Shown: in pieces, positions 28,262-34,680 of the stretch
Layout of the letters: every line of letters begins with the position of its first letter
Numbering within the stretch: the first letter of the stretch is position 1
IMG/VR virus record: IMGVR_UViG_3300037796_000050
Span: 1-34,680 of that record
DNA from: a virus
DNA length: 34,680 bases
Reading direction: 5' to 3' (one strand)
Notes under the pieces: generated by a model
What the model was told of the DNA's origin: nothing
The model's input: the letters and a program-made list of their open reading frames with translations, nothing else
Database searches by the model: none
Program-made: the position numbers and the translations under genes

Positions 28262-28721
28262 TATTGAGTTTGAAGATAATGGAGTAACACTGTCACTGAA
28301 ACGGATTCAGAAGGACATGCCGCATATTGTCAAAAAATTATTGGGAGCCTGGTCGGATGAGATCATAAAGATATCTGAGAATGAATATCTTGATGCAGCT
28401 CCAGGGAATACGCAGAGATTGCACAGCCGGTCAGGAGATTTATCGTCGGCATTGTACGCAAAGATAACCGGGGATTATGCGATCCTCGGCAACCCGATGG
28501 TGTACGCAGCCATCCACGAGAACGGTGGTACGATCACTGCGAGAAACAGTGAGTATCTGCATTTTAAAACTCGGGATGGCTCCTGGGTAAAGACACGACA
28601 GGTGACGATACCGAAACGGCCATTTCTGAAACCGGCAATTGATGAGGTCGTGAAAACAGCGAAAGCAAAACGGGTTGCTGACGTGGTATTAAAACGAGAG
28701 TTACAAAGGAGATGGAAATGA
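28254..28721 (+). CDS. HK97 gp10-like head-tail joining protein
   Basis: A 155-residue protein. RSGDLSSALYAKI, VYAAIHENGGTI, LHFKTRDGSWV and IPKRPFLKPAIDEV are the order of segments conserved in the HK97 gp10/neck family. It bridges the connector ring and the tail. It overlaps its neighbours on both sides. Confidence 0.88.
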   Translation: MYDIEFEDNGVTLSLKRIQKDMPHIVKKLLGAWSDEIIKISENEYLDAAPGNTQRLHSRSGDLSSALYAKITGDYAILGNPMVYAAIHENGGTITARNSEYLHFKTRDGSWVKTRQVTIPKRPFLKPAIDEVVKTAKAKRVADVVLKRELQRRWK

Positions 28722-29191
28722 CGAGCCATATAGAGGATGCACTGTACGGGGTTAAGGATTACGTAGATAGCAATATCAATACTTATCTTGACGGGCTCGA
28801 GGCAGAAAAAGGAGACGGGATTACCCTCACGGATTTCAAAGAGATTAAACTTGCCGAGGGGAACCCTAATAACATCTCGGTGTCACCGGTGATGTATATC
28901 TATCCGGTCAATGTGAGTGAGGTCATCCTCTCAATGGGCTCACAGGAGATCACCTTACAGCTCTCATTCTTTATGGTCGTCTCCGGGGGAAAGGAATCGG
29001 AACTTGTAATTAAAGCGATACGATACGCCGAGGCGATGCGTCAATGCATCCTCGCAGACACTACATGTGACAATGCTGTGGACGGGATACGGGAAGACAT
29101 GACGACCGATTACTGGTTTTCTTCTACCGAAGCGACACAGCAGACAATAATAGTATTCACAGCGTCCTTTGTATTGGACGTAGAAAGATAG
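28718..29191 (+). CDS. Tail terminator protein
   Basis: A 157-residue protein in the standard place between gp10-like and tail tube genes. SPVMYIYPVNVSEVILSMGSQEITLQLSFFMVVSG (two strands and a turn) followed by KAIRYAEAMRQCI and a C-terminal TASFVLDVER strand fits the small alpha/beta fold of tail terminators. AAAGGAG favours ATG 28718 over 28712. The assignment is by position, size and pattern. Confidence 0.72.
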   Translation: MTSHIEDALYGVKDYVDSNINTYLDGLEAEKGDGITLTDFKEIKLAEGNPNNISVSPVMYIYPVNVSEVILSMGSQEITLQLSFFMVVSGGKESELVIKAIRYAEAMRQCILADTTCDNAVDGIREDMTTDYWFSSTEATQQTIIVFTASFVLDVER

Positions 29192-29201
29192 GAGGCCTAA
29201 C

Positions 29202-30185
29202 ATGGGTATTATATCAGGGCAAGACAGCCATTGCCAAATCGGATTAGAGAGTACATGGGGGACTGGAGTTACCCCGACGCTCGAATTGTCCTTCACGTCC
29301 GAAAGCCTAAAATACGTCCCGAATTATATTTCAGAGGACGCATTGGTCGGACGAAAAACCACCTCCCGGATGGATGTTTCCGGGAAGAAAGGGGAGGGGG
29401 ATATCTCTTTCCTCTGCAAGCCGGATGAGATAGGGCTATTGCTCGCGGCTGCATTAGGGGCCGAGGGAGACTACAGTCAGATCGATTCATCCGCCGCTTA
29501 TTCTCATCAATTCTCACCGGTAGCCGGTGGGACCAGCGGATCGTTGCCACATCTTACCGTTGTCGTCGACCGGAAAGTAGCGGTAGCACAGTATACCAGC
29601 TACAAGATCGGACAATTGACACTGGAAGCTGCCGTCAATGATTACCTCCGCGGTACAATCTCGGGAGTGGCCTATGATGAGGAGGCCGGATCGCTTGAAA
29701 GCCTTACACCATCTTCTCTCAGGGCGTTCCAGTTTGTCGACGGTGAAGTAAAAGTCGATGATACGGCCTGGACCTCGCAGGTGACGGATATCAATCTCAC
29801 TTACAACAATAACCTCGAGGACGGTCTCTATACCATGGGTACGGATGGATACATGGCGGAGATTGAACCGCAGAAAAGGGAGATCACAGCAGAGATTGAG
29901 GTCCTCTATGATTCAACGACCAACACGGTACGGACCAACGATTTCAAGGCTGGGACGACGATTGACCTCTGGCTCAAGTTTGAGTCGACCGAGGAAGCCG
30001 ACACCGACATCCCATACCAGCTCATCATCGAGATGCCGTTGTGTTACATCACTGATGCGAGTCCTAATGTCGGCGGACCGGAGCGGATCCGGCAGACACT
30101 CTCGGTCTCAGCCTCAGAAAATGCGAGCAATGAGGCAATTACAGTCACCCTTGTCGATGCACAAGGCAACGATTATCTCAGTTAA
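29202..30185 (+). CDS. Major tail tube protein
   Basis: A 327-residue beta-rich protein behind ATAGGAGG. IGLESTWGTGVTPT (residues 13-26) and GKKGEGDISF, LLAAALGA are the typical N-terminal segments of siphophage tail tube proteins of the 'phage tail tube protein' type; the C-terminal half (about residues 200-320) has Thr/Ser-rich strands, possibly an extra surface domain. It polymerises around the tape measure to form the tail. Confidence 0.85.
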   Translation: MGIISGQDSHCQIGLESTWGTGVTPTLELSFTSESLKYVPNYISEDALVGRKTTSRMDVSGKKGEGDISFLCKPDEIGLLLAAALGAEGDYSQIDSSAAYSHQFSPVAGGTSGSLPHLTVVVDRKVAVAQYTSYKIGQLTLEAAVNDYLRGTISGVAYDEEAGSLESLTPSSLRAFQFVDGEVKVDDTAWTSQVTDINLTYNNNLEDGLYTMGTDGYMAEIEPQKREITAEIEVLYDSTTNTVRTNDFKAGTTIDLWLKFESTEEADTDIPYQLIIEMPLCYITDASPNVGGPERIRQTLSVSASENASNEAITVTLVDAQGNDYLS

Positions 30186-30195
30186 GGAGTAGCAA

Positions 30196-30546
30196 TTGAA
30201 ATTATCTAGCGCGAGAGAAAAAGGAATATTCAAGACTACGATCTATATTGGCCATTTCTTCGATGACGAAGAGGAAGCGGTATGGATCACCATGAGGGAG
30301 CCGTCCACAGACGAGACGGTGAAATTCAATAGCCAGGATGAGGCAGAATCACTGAAAGCGTTGAAAGAAGTTTTCCCGAATTGTATTGTCGACCACAATT
30401 TTGAGAATGATGAAGGGCAGAAGGCGAAGAAAAAGGAAGTGTTTGACTTCCTGCTTGAATCTTCTGCCCTGTTTGGCTACGTCACACAGAAGTGGCAGGA
30501 GTCGCTCCCTTTAGCCAAACGGATTCCTGGGAACTCAGACAAGTAG
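30196..30546 (+). CDS. Tail assembly chaperone, G-type product
   Basis: A 116-residue protein starting with TTG behind GGAG. It lies between the tail tube and tape measure genes, the position of lambda gpG. The CCCTTTA heptamer at 30507 lets part of the ribosomes shift to the -1 frame and add the T-type domain. The chaperone should coat the tape measure protein before the tube assembles. Confidence 0.85.
   Translation: MKLSSAREKGIFKTTIYIGHFFDDEEEAVWITMREPSTDETVKFNSQDEAESLKALKEVFPNCIVDHNFENDEGQKAKKKEVFDFLLESSALFGYVTQKWQESLPLAKRIPGNSDK
30507..30513 (+). promoter_or_regulatory. -1 ribosomal frameshift heptamer CCCTTTA
   Basis: In the G frame the codons read ctC CCT TTA, exactly the X XXY YYZ form. 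It lies within the overlap of two chaperone frames, 33 bases before the G stop codon, and the downstream frame is -1. Such sites yield the minor G-T fusion in lambda-type phages. Confidence 0.85.
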
Positions 30547-30788
30547 CAACGATCCTATTCTCAGGAGGCCGGATTACAAAAGAGCTCGAACCGTATGCAT
30601 TGAAATGGGGGATCATAATTAGAGTGTTCCTCATGTGTGTCAATCACGAGAATGCAACTATAGAGCACCTGCCGTATTCGGGAGGAATCATGGAGCAGCC
30701 GTATAAGACCATGCAGGTATTTGAGCTGTTGCAAACGCTTTTTATAAAGCAAATCCACAAGGAGCAAAAAAAGAGTAAACATGGCTGA
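30513..30788 (+). CDS. Tail assembly chaperone, T extension (made by -1 frameshift)
   Basis: The -1 frame runs on from the CCCTTTA site and adds about 91 residues (DSWELRQVATILFSGG, then KWGIIIRVFLMCVN...) to the first 106 residues of the G protein, giving a ~197-residue G-T fusion. An ATG at 30492 in the same frame lacks a good ribosome binding site, so frameshifting rather than initiation is the probable route. It overlaps the tape measure start by eight bases. Confidence 0.82.
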   Translation, partial: SQTDSWELRQVATILFSGGRITKELEPYALKWGIIIRVFLMCVNHENATIEHLPYSGGIMEQPYKTMQVFELLQTLFIKQIHKEQKKSKHG

Positions 30789-33201
30789 GGTAAGATATCG
30801 CATAACTGCGAAAGACCAGACAAAAAAAGCAACTCAATCGGCACAGAAAAATGTAGGTGGGCTCAAAAAGTCTGCCGCTGGTCTGGGAAAGTCTTTTGCT
30901 TCTGCCCTTGTCCCGATTGCAAGTGTAACGGCAGGATTGGCAGCACTAACAAAGACGATCTCTGATAGTGTGAAAGCCTATAGCAAACAGGAAGAAGCAG
31001 TCACGCGGCTGACCTCGGCATTGCAGGCAAGCGGCGCGGAAGTTGAAAGTGTAAGCGCCGAGCTCCAGGCTCATGCAAGCGCACTACAGGAGGTGACGAC
31101 ATTTGGTGATGAGGCCATCATACAACAGCAATCATTTCTCGCTTCCCTCGGATATACGAAAAACGAGATAAAAGAGCTTACCACAGCAGCCGTAAATCTC
31201 GCATCCTCTGGAATGGTAACACTTGATAGTGCTGTGAAAAACCTGGTGCGGACTAAATCTGGATTATCAGGAGAGCTCGGAGAGATCATTCCACAGATAC
31301 GCAACCTGACGAAAGAAGAGCTTGAAGCTGGAGAGGCCATTGATGTTGTACAAAAACAGTTTGACGGCATGGCGGAGTCCCTTGCAGACACAGGTGTTGG
31401 AGCGCTGAAACAGTATCGCAATGCGATGGGAGACTTGAAAGAGCAATTTGGTAAAACATTAGTCGATGCGATAAGACCGTTTGTCGAGGGGCTTACAAAT
31501 GTCATTCAGAAAATGACGGATGCGATAAGCAAAAGCAGGACATTAAAGAAAGCGTTAGACAATCTTGAAGACCCTACAAAAAACGTGAGCGAAGCTGGTA
31601 GAAAGGCAATTATAGAACAGAAGATTACGGAGATAACAAACAAAATTGCCGGTTATCAAGCCACAATAAAAAGTGGATATGCGACAAACACAGAGCAGTT
31701 AGAAAACCAAATAGAAAAGCTGGAGAAACAAAGAGAATTATACAGAGAATGGCTCGAAAGTAATAATAAGCAGGGTTCGTCTCTTGGCAACATACAAGGT
31801 AAAATTGAGGGGATAAATGACGACACAGAAGAACAGGTCACATTGACAGACAAGGTATTAAAAATATATGCAGAGACTTTAGGAAAGCTTCAGCCATTAA
31901 ACGAAAAACATGAAGACTGGAATGAGGTCATTGATGTTGGAGCAAAGAAAGCAGATATTCTTCAAGATGCATTGCAGAAAATGTTTGATTTAGGAGTACA
32001 AAAACCAACAGGCTGGCCGACAATTGTGCATTTAATTGAATTGTTAAAAGAGGCTGGAGAAAAAACAGAAGAGGCAAAAACCAAATTAACGAAACTGTTC
32101 GAGCTATCTGGTGAAGCTGCAATGGTCTTTGAACAGGGTAGACCACGAAGGGATCGGGGAGACACCGGACGCAGACCGAAAGGGTTTGAGAGTGAGCCGC
32201 CACCATCTCCCGCCTCATCCCCCACCGATGTCACAGGGGCGATGTCGCCATTTATCGGCGCGCTAAAAGATGCTGCCGGGAAGCTTGAGGGGTTTGCAGG
32301 CACGCTCGCACAATCAATGGCGCAGATAGGTCCTATCATGGGGCTGTTAGTAGCCGGATTCAAAAGAATTCTTTCATCATTGACTACACTCCTCAACCCA
32401 TTAATTAATGGCATCCTCGTCCCGTTGACGACCTTTTTGGACCAGATAGCAAAAATGCTAGCTAGTATGATAGCGCCAATCTTAAAAGCCTTATACCCTG
32501 TGATAGCTATTGTTGTCACATGGCTAAAAATACTTGCACAGGTGATATCATTCCCTGCTCAAGTGATTATAAAGACACTTCTGCCAGTGCTTAAGGTTTT
32601 TGGGACAGTCATGCAATGGTTGTATAACAAAATAATTGCTCCTATAGGGATAGCTATTTTCACAGTATTTGAACACCTGGGGAATGCACTTACGACCTTA
32701 TACAATATGCTGATAGCTCCTGTACTCTATTCTTTTGCAGAGGTAATCGCATGGTTGCATAACAAAATAATAAGGCCTGTGGGTAATGCGATTCTTGATG
32801 CGATGAACACTGTAGCAAAGGGGCTTGTGAATGCAATAAATGCAATAATCAAACTTGTGAACAAAATACCGGGAATAAATATATCGAAACTAGGAAAGCC
32901 AAATATAGGCGGGGCTGGAATAGAGAAAATCAATCTCGGTGATAAATCACAATTTGAGATGGGACAATGGGATTTTTCAGGAATGTTCCCGGGCCAGATA
33001 GATACTGGGAATTTGCCTGGAATGGGGACGCTTCCAGGAGATGCTGGTTCAGACGGAACAAGAGCCACCTACCAGAGAGCACGCCCTATAAAGATCAACG
33101 TGTACGTCGAGGGTAATAATTTCAACGGTGCCGGGGGATTGAGAGAGTTTGTCCAGCTTATCCGAGACGAGCTTGAATCTCTGGAGGTCTTACAGGTATG
33201 A
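30781..33201 (+). CDS. Tape measure protein
   Basis: An 806-residue protein. Charged coiled coils and Ala/Ser-rich helices (1-450), then several hydrophobic helices (about 515-690) with repeated aromatic-Asn-Lys-Ile-I motifs (WLYNKIIAPIG, LYNMLIAPVL, WLHNKIIRPVG), and a Gly/Pro-rich C-terminus. By the usual 0.15 nm per residue its length predicts a tail of about 120 nm. The DNA is locally more AT-rich around 31500-32100 than in the neighbouring late genes, suggesting a patchwork origin. The three repeated NKII-type helices may span the host membrane during DNA entry. Confidence 0.92.
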   Translation: MAEVRYRITAKDQTKKATQSAQKNVGGLKKSAAGLGKSFASALVPIASVTAGLAALTKTISDSVKAYSKQEEAVTRLTSALQASGAEVESVSAELQAHASALQEVTTFGDEAIIQQQSFLASLGYTKNEIKELTTAAVNLASSGMVTLDSAVKNLVRTKSGLSGELGEIIPQIRNLTKEELEAGEAIDVVQKQFDGMAESLADTGVGALKQYRNAMGDLKEQFGKTLVDAIRPFVEGLTNVIQKMTDAISKSRTLKKALDNLEDPTKNVSEAGRKAIIEQKITEITNKIAGYQATIKSGYATNTEQLENQIEKLEKQRELYREWLESNNKQGSSLGNIQGKIEGINDDTEEQVTLTDKVLKIYAETLGKLQPLNEKHEDWNEVIDVGAKKADILQDALQKMFDLGVQKPTGWPTIVHLIELLKEAGEKTEEAKTKLTKLFELSGEAAMVFEQGRPRRDRGDTGRRPKGFESEPPPSPASSPTDVTGAMSPFIGALKDAAGKLEGFAGTLAQSMAQIGPIMGLLVAGFKRILSSLTTLLNPLINGILVPLTTFLDQIAKMLASMIAPILKALYPVIAIVVTWLKILAQVISFPAQVIIKTLLPVLKVFGTVMQWLYNKIIAPIGIAIFTVFEHLGNALTTLYNMLIAPVLYSFAEVIAWLHNKIIRPVGNAILDAMNTVAKGLVNAINAIIKLVNKIPGINISKLGKPNIGGAGIEKINLGDKSQFEMGQWDFSGMFPGQIDTGNLPGMGTLPGDAGSDGTRATYQRARPIKINVYVEGNNFNGAGGLREFVQLIRDELESLEVLQV

Positions 33202-34680
33202 GCTTTGTAATTCAGGCTGATTTCGGTGCAGGCAACGAAGATATTTCTGCGCATTGTCTCAAAGATTTTAAGCGCACACAGAAAATCCATCGCGATCTCA
33301 AACCGACCATCGATACCTGTGAAATCACAATCATTGATGAGACAACTGCAAATAAATTCAATACTACCGATGCGGACATTCCGGTCACGATTACAAAGGA
33401 CGGGGCAGCGTTTTTTAAGGGCATTGTCAGGCCGACCTATAAAAATGTTGTAGAGTCCAGACTCAAAGGGTTTACCTGCGAGATCACCGATAAGGGTATT
33501 CTCCTACAGAAAAAAATAGACGAGAGCTTTGAGTATGCGGGATATACATTAAGCGATCCTACTAGCGAATCGACTTCACTTCTCCACCAGCTATTTTACA
33601 AGGCCGGATTCTCCGCTTCCGAAGTCGATTTCGCAGAGATAGACAAAACCATAGATTATTTCGTCGTCGAGCGGATGGAGAAAAAAACCTACGATAAGGA
33701 GATTCAGAAATTACTCTATGAATACGGGTATGTCTATTATTTCGATGCTTCAGGTGTGGCACATGTGTATGATCTGTTCCCGACATCGCTGAGCACAACG
33801 ACATTGAATAATGACGATCTGTATACACGTCTATCCTATACTCGGAAGGAGCACAGAGCCGAGGCAGTCAGGGTACGGTACTATCCGCATGTAACGAAGA
33901 ATGACATTATTGTCTTCTCAGATACCAGCGGTGGTGATAGTGATAATAAATGTAATATTGAGATTGCAGCCGATGACTGGTACCCGGAGGGAGTTGAGGA
34001 CGGTGACGTCTACTCCAAATACCGGGTGGAAGAGTACGAAATTATCACAGTCAATAACGCCACACTCGACTGGTCTCATGAGGATGACGTTACTCAGAAT
34101 ACTTTCACGCCATCTTTCAAGCGTGCGTTGGTGAAGTTTTATTCTTCTTCCGGGGGCACAATTACAAAATTCGACATCCGGGGTGATGCTGTTCTAAAAG
34201 ACAAAAACAGGATCAATGACGTCATCCAATATGTGGTTGCTGATAGTGACAAGATCAAAGATATTGAGGCTGAATACATTGATAACAAGACCGATGCTGA
34301 CCGATTAGCAAACGGGCTCGCAGATTATATCAGATACACAGATTTTATCTATGAGGCTGAGACCGAGGGGGTTTCCGTAGGGGCATATCACACCTTAGAA
34401 GAATCGGTGATGAGCATTAATACCAAAGTCCGTGTAGTCGAAGTCCAGGAAGATGCTTACGGGTATCAGAAGATAAAAATGGAGGGGATGGACGAATACT
34501 CAGTCACCTCCACCACGGCAGAATCCGAGTACAATGCACCCCTCCAGCCACCCGAGGAACAGAAAGAGACCACCCCTACTCAATACCTCACCTACGATGA
34601 CGACCAGGCAGGCTACACGGCAGCAGGGGGCACGACCACCCCGACAGCACCCACCGTGGAAGCGAATGGGTACTACAGAT
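33198..34680 (+). CDS. Baseplate/tail protein, N-terminal part (3' truncated)
   Basis: The frame is open from ATG 33198 to the window end, 494 residues. The layout suggests a phage tail hub or late-control-D-like protein: a beta start (FVIQADFGAGNEDIS, CEITIIDETTANKF), a GIVRPTYKNV strand, the helical YDKEIQKLLYEYGYVYYFDASGV segment and repeated beta-rich modules; the end becomes Thr/Pro-rich as a hinge. It directly follows the tape measure gene, where the distal tail or hub proteins stand. It may continue beyond the window end, possibly towards the fibre gene at the left end if the genome is circular. Confidence 0.75.
   Translation, partial: MSFVIQADFGAGNEDISAHCLKDFKRTQKIHRDLKPTIDTCEITIIDETTANKFNTTDADIPVTITKDGAAFFKGIVRPTYKNVVESRLKGFTCEITDKGILLQKKIDESFEYAGYTLSDPTSESTSLLHQLFYKAGFSASEVDFAEIDKTIDYFVVERMEKKTYDKEIQKLLYEYGYVYYFDASGVAHVYDLFPTSLSTTTLNNDDLYTRLSYTRKEHRAEAVRVRYYPHVTKNDIIVFSDTSGGDSDNKCNIEIAADDWYPEGVEDGDVYSKYRVEEYEIITVNNATLDWSHEDDVTQNTFTPSFKRALVKFYSSSGGTITKFDIRGDAVLKDKNRINDVIQYVVADSDKIKDIEAEYIDNKTDADRLANGLADYIRYTDFIYEAETEGVSVGAYHTLEESVMSINTKVRVVEVQEDAYGYQKIKMEGMDEYSVTSTTAESEYNAPLQPPEEQKETTPTQYLTYDDDQAGYTAAGGTTTPTAPTVEANGYYR

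Noticed and set aside
29845-30192. Plus-strand frame of 115 codons overlapping the tail tube gene
   Set aside because: Arg/Ser-rich shadow translation in another frame of a well-supported tail tube gene.
31962-32519. Minus-strand frame of 185 codons inside the tape measure gene
   Set aside because: Shadow of the tape measure codon pattern; no ribosome binding site and no domain.
1-34680. CRISPR arrays, insertion sequences, restriction-modification methylases
   Set aside because: No regularly spaced direct repeats, transposase motifs or methyltransferase motifs were seen on either strand.

Overview
The window is a stretch of a tailed, siphovirus-like phage with HK97-type head genes, almost certainly infecting a Gram-negative (diderm) bacterium. 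The evidence for a diderm host is a pair of spanin-like coiled-coil proteins, two lipoprotein signal peptides with a cysteine lipobox, and a PGRP/T7-lysozyme-type amidase. Spirochaete-like lipoboxes (L-x-x-S/G-C) and an alanine-type GGGGATG/CATCTCC acceptor stem hint at a spirochaete host, but this is only a guess. No integrase, transposase, plasmid partition system or CI-like repressor is visible. The window opens inside the C-terminal end of a tail or fibre gene and closes inside a tail/baseplate gene, as expected of a circularly permuted phage genome cut in its tail region.

Layout. 2-2741: end of the tail genes and the lysis cassette (fibre end, assembly-type protein, two holin-like proteins, amidase, zinc ribbon, and two spanin-like proteins encoded almost entirely on top of each other in two frames). 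2750-4074: DNA-binding protein, calcineurin-type phosphoesterase, small basic protein. 4045-4676: an RNA and regulatory island with a tRNA-like element that lacks a normal anticodon arm, a tRNA with anticodon CAT, an unassigned multi-helix RNA, inverted repeats, a predicted ~67-nt leftward sRNA and two divergent promoters, one with a perfect operator. 4677-7618: early operon with an IbrA/IbrB-like pair (PP-loop PAPS-reductase family plus ParB-like). 7679-9148, leftward: PAPS-type sulfotransferase, lipoprotein and an Arc-like ribbon-helix-helix (RHH) regulator. 9190-9498: a divergent switch region with two strong promoters and a structured leader, followed rightward by a second RHH protein.

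9731-19944: the long rightward middle operon. It carries a transglutaminase-like lipoprotein; a recombination set (ERF annealing protein, PD-(D/E)XK nuclease, NinB-like and NinG-like proteins); many tiny, tightly overlapped genes, several with zinc-ribbon cysteines; a mini-nuclease; a replication initiator with a helicase-loader-like partner; and a sigma-region-2-like protein just before the late genes. Structured intergenic elements are embedded in it, including a pair of related elements at 14456 and 14700 with compensatory base changes.

20050-34680: late genes in canonical order: small and large terminase, portal fused to a MuF-type head protein, prohead protease, major capsid protein, terminator, a glycosyltransferase/radical-SAM pair inserted in the head cluster, head-tail connectors, tail terminator, tail tube, tail assembly chaperones with a textbook -1 frameshift site, tape measure and a baseplate-type protein.

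The most unusual parts are the dual-frame spanin locus, the tRNA-like/tRNA/structured-RNA island, the capsid-adjacent glycosyltransferase plus radical SAM pair, and the IbrA/IbrB-sulfotransferase neighbourhood.
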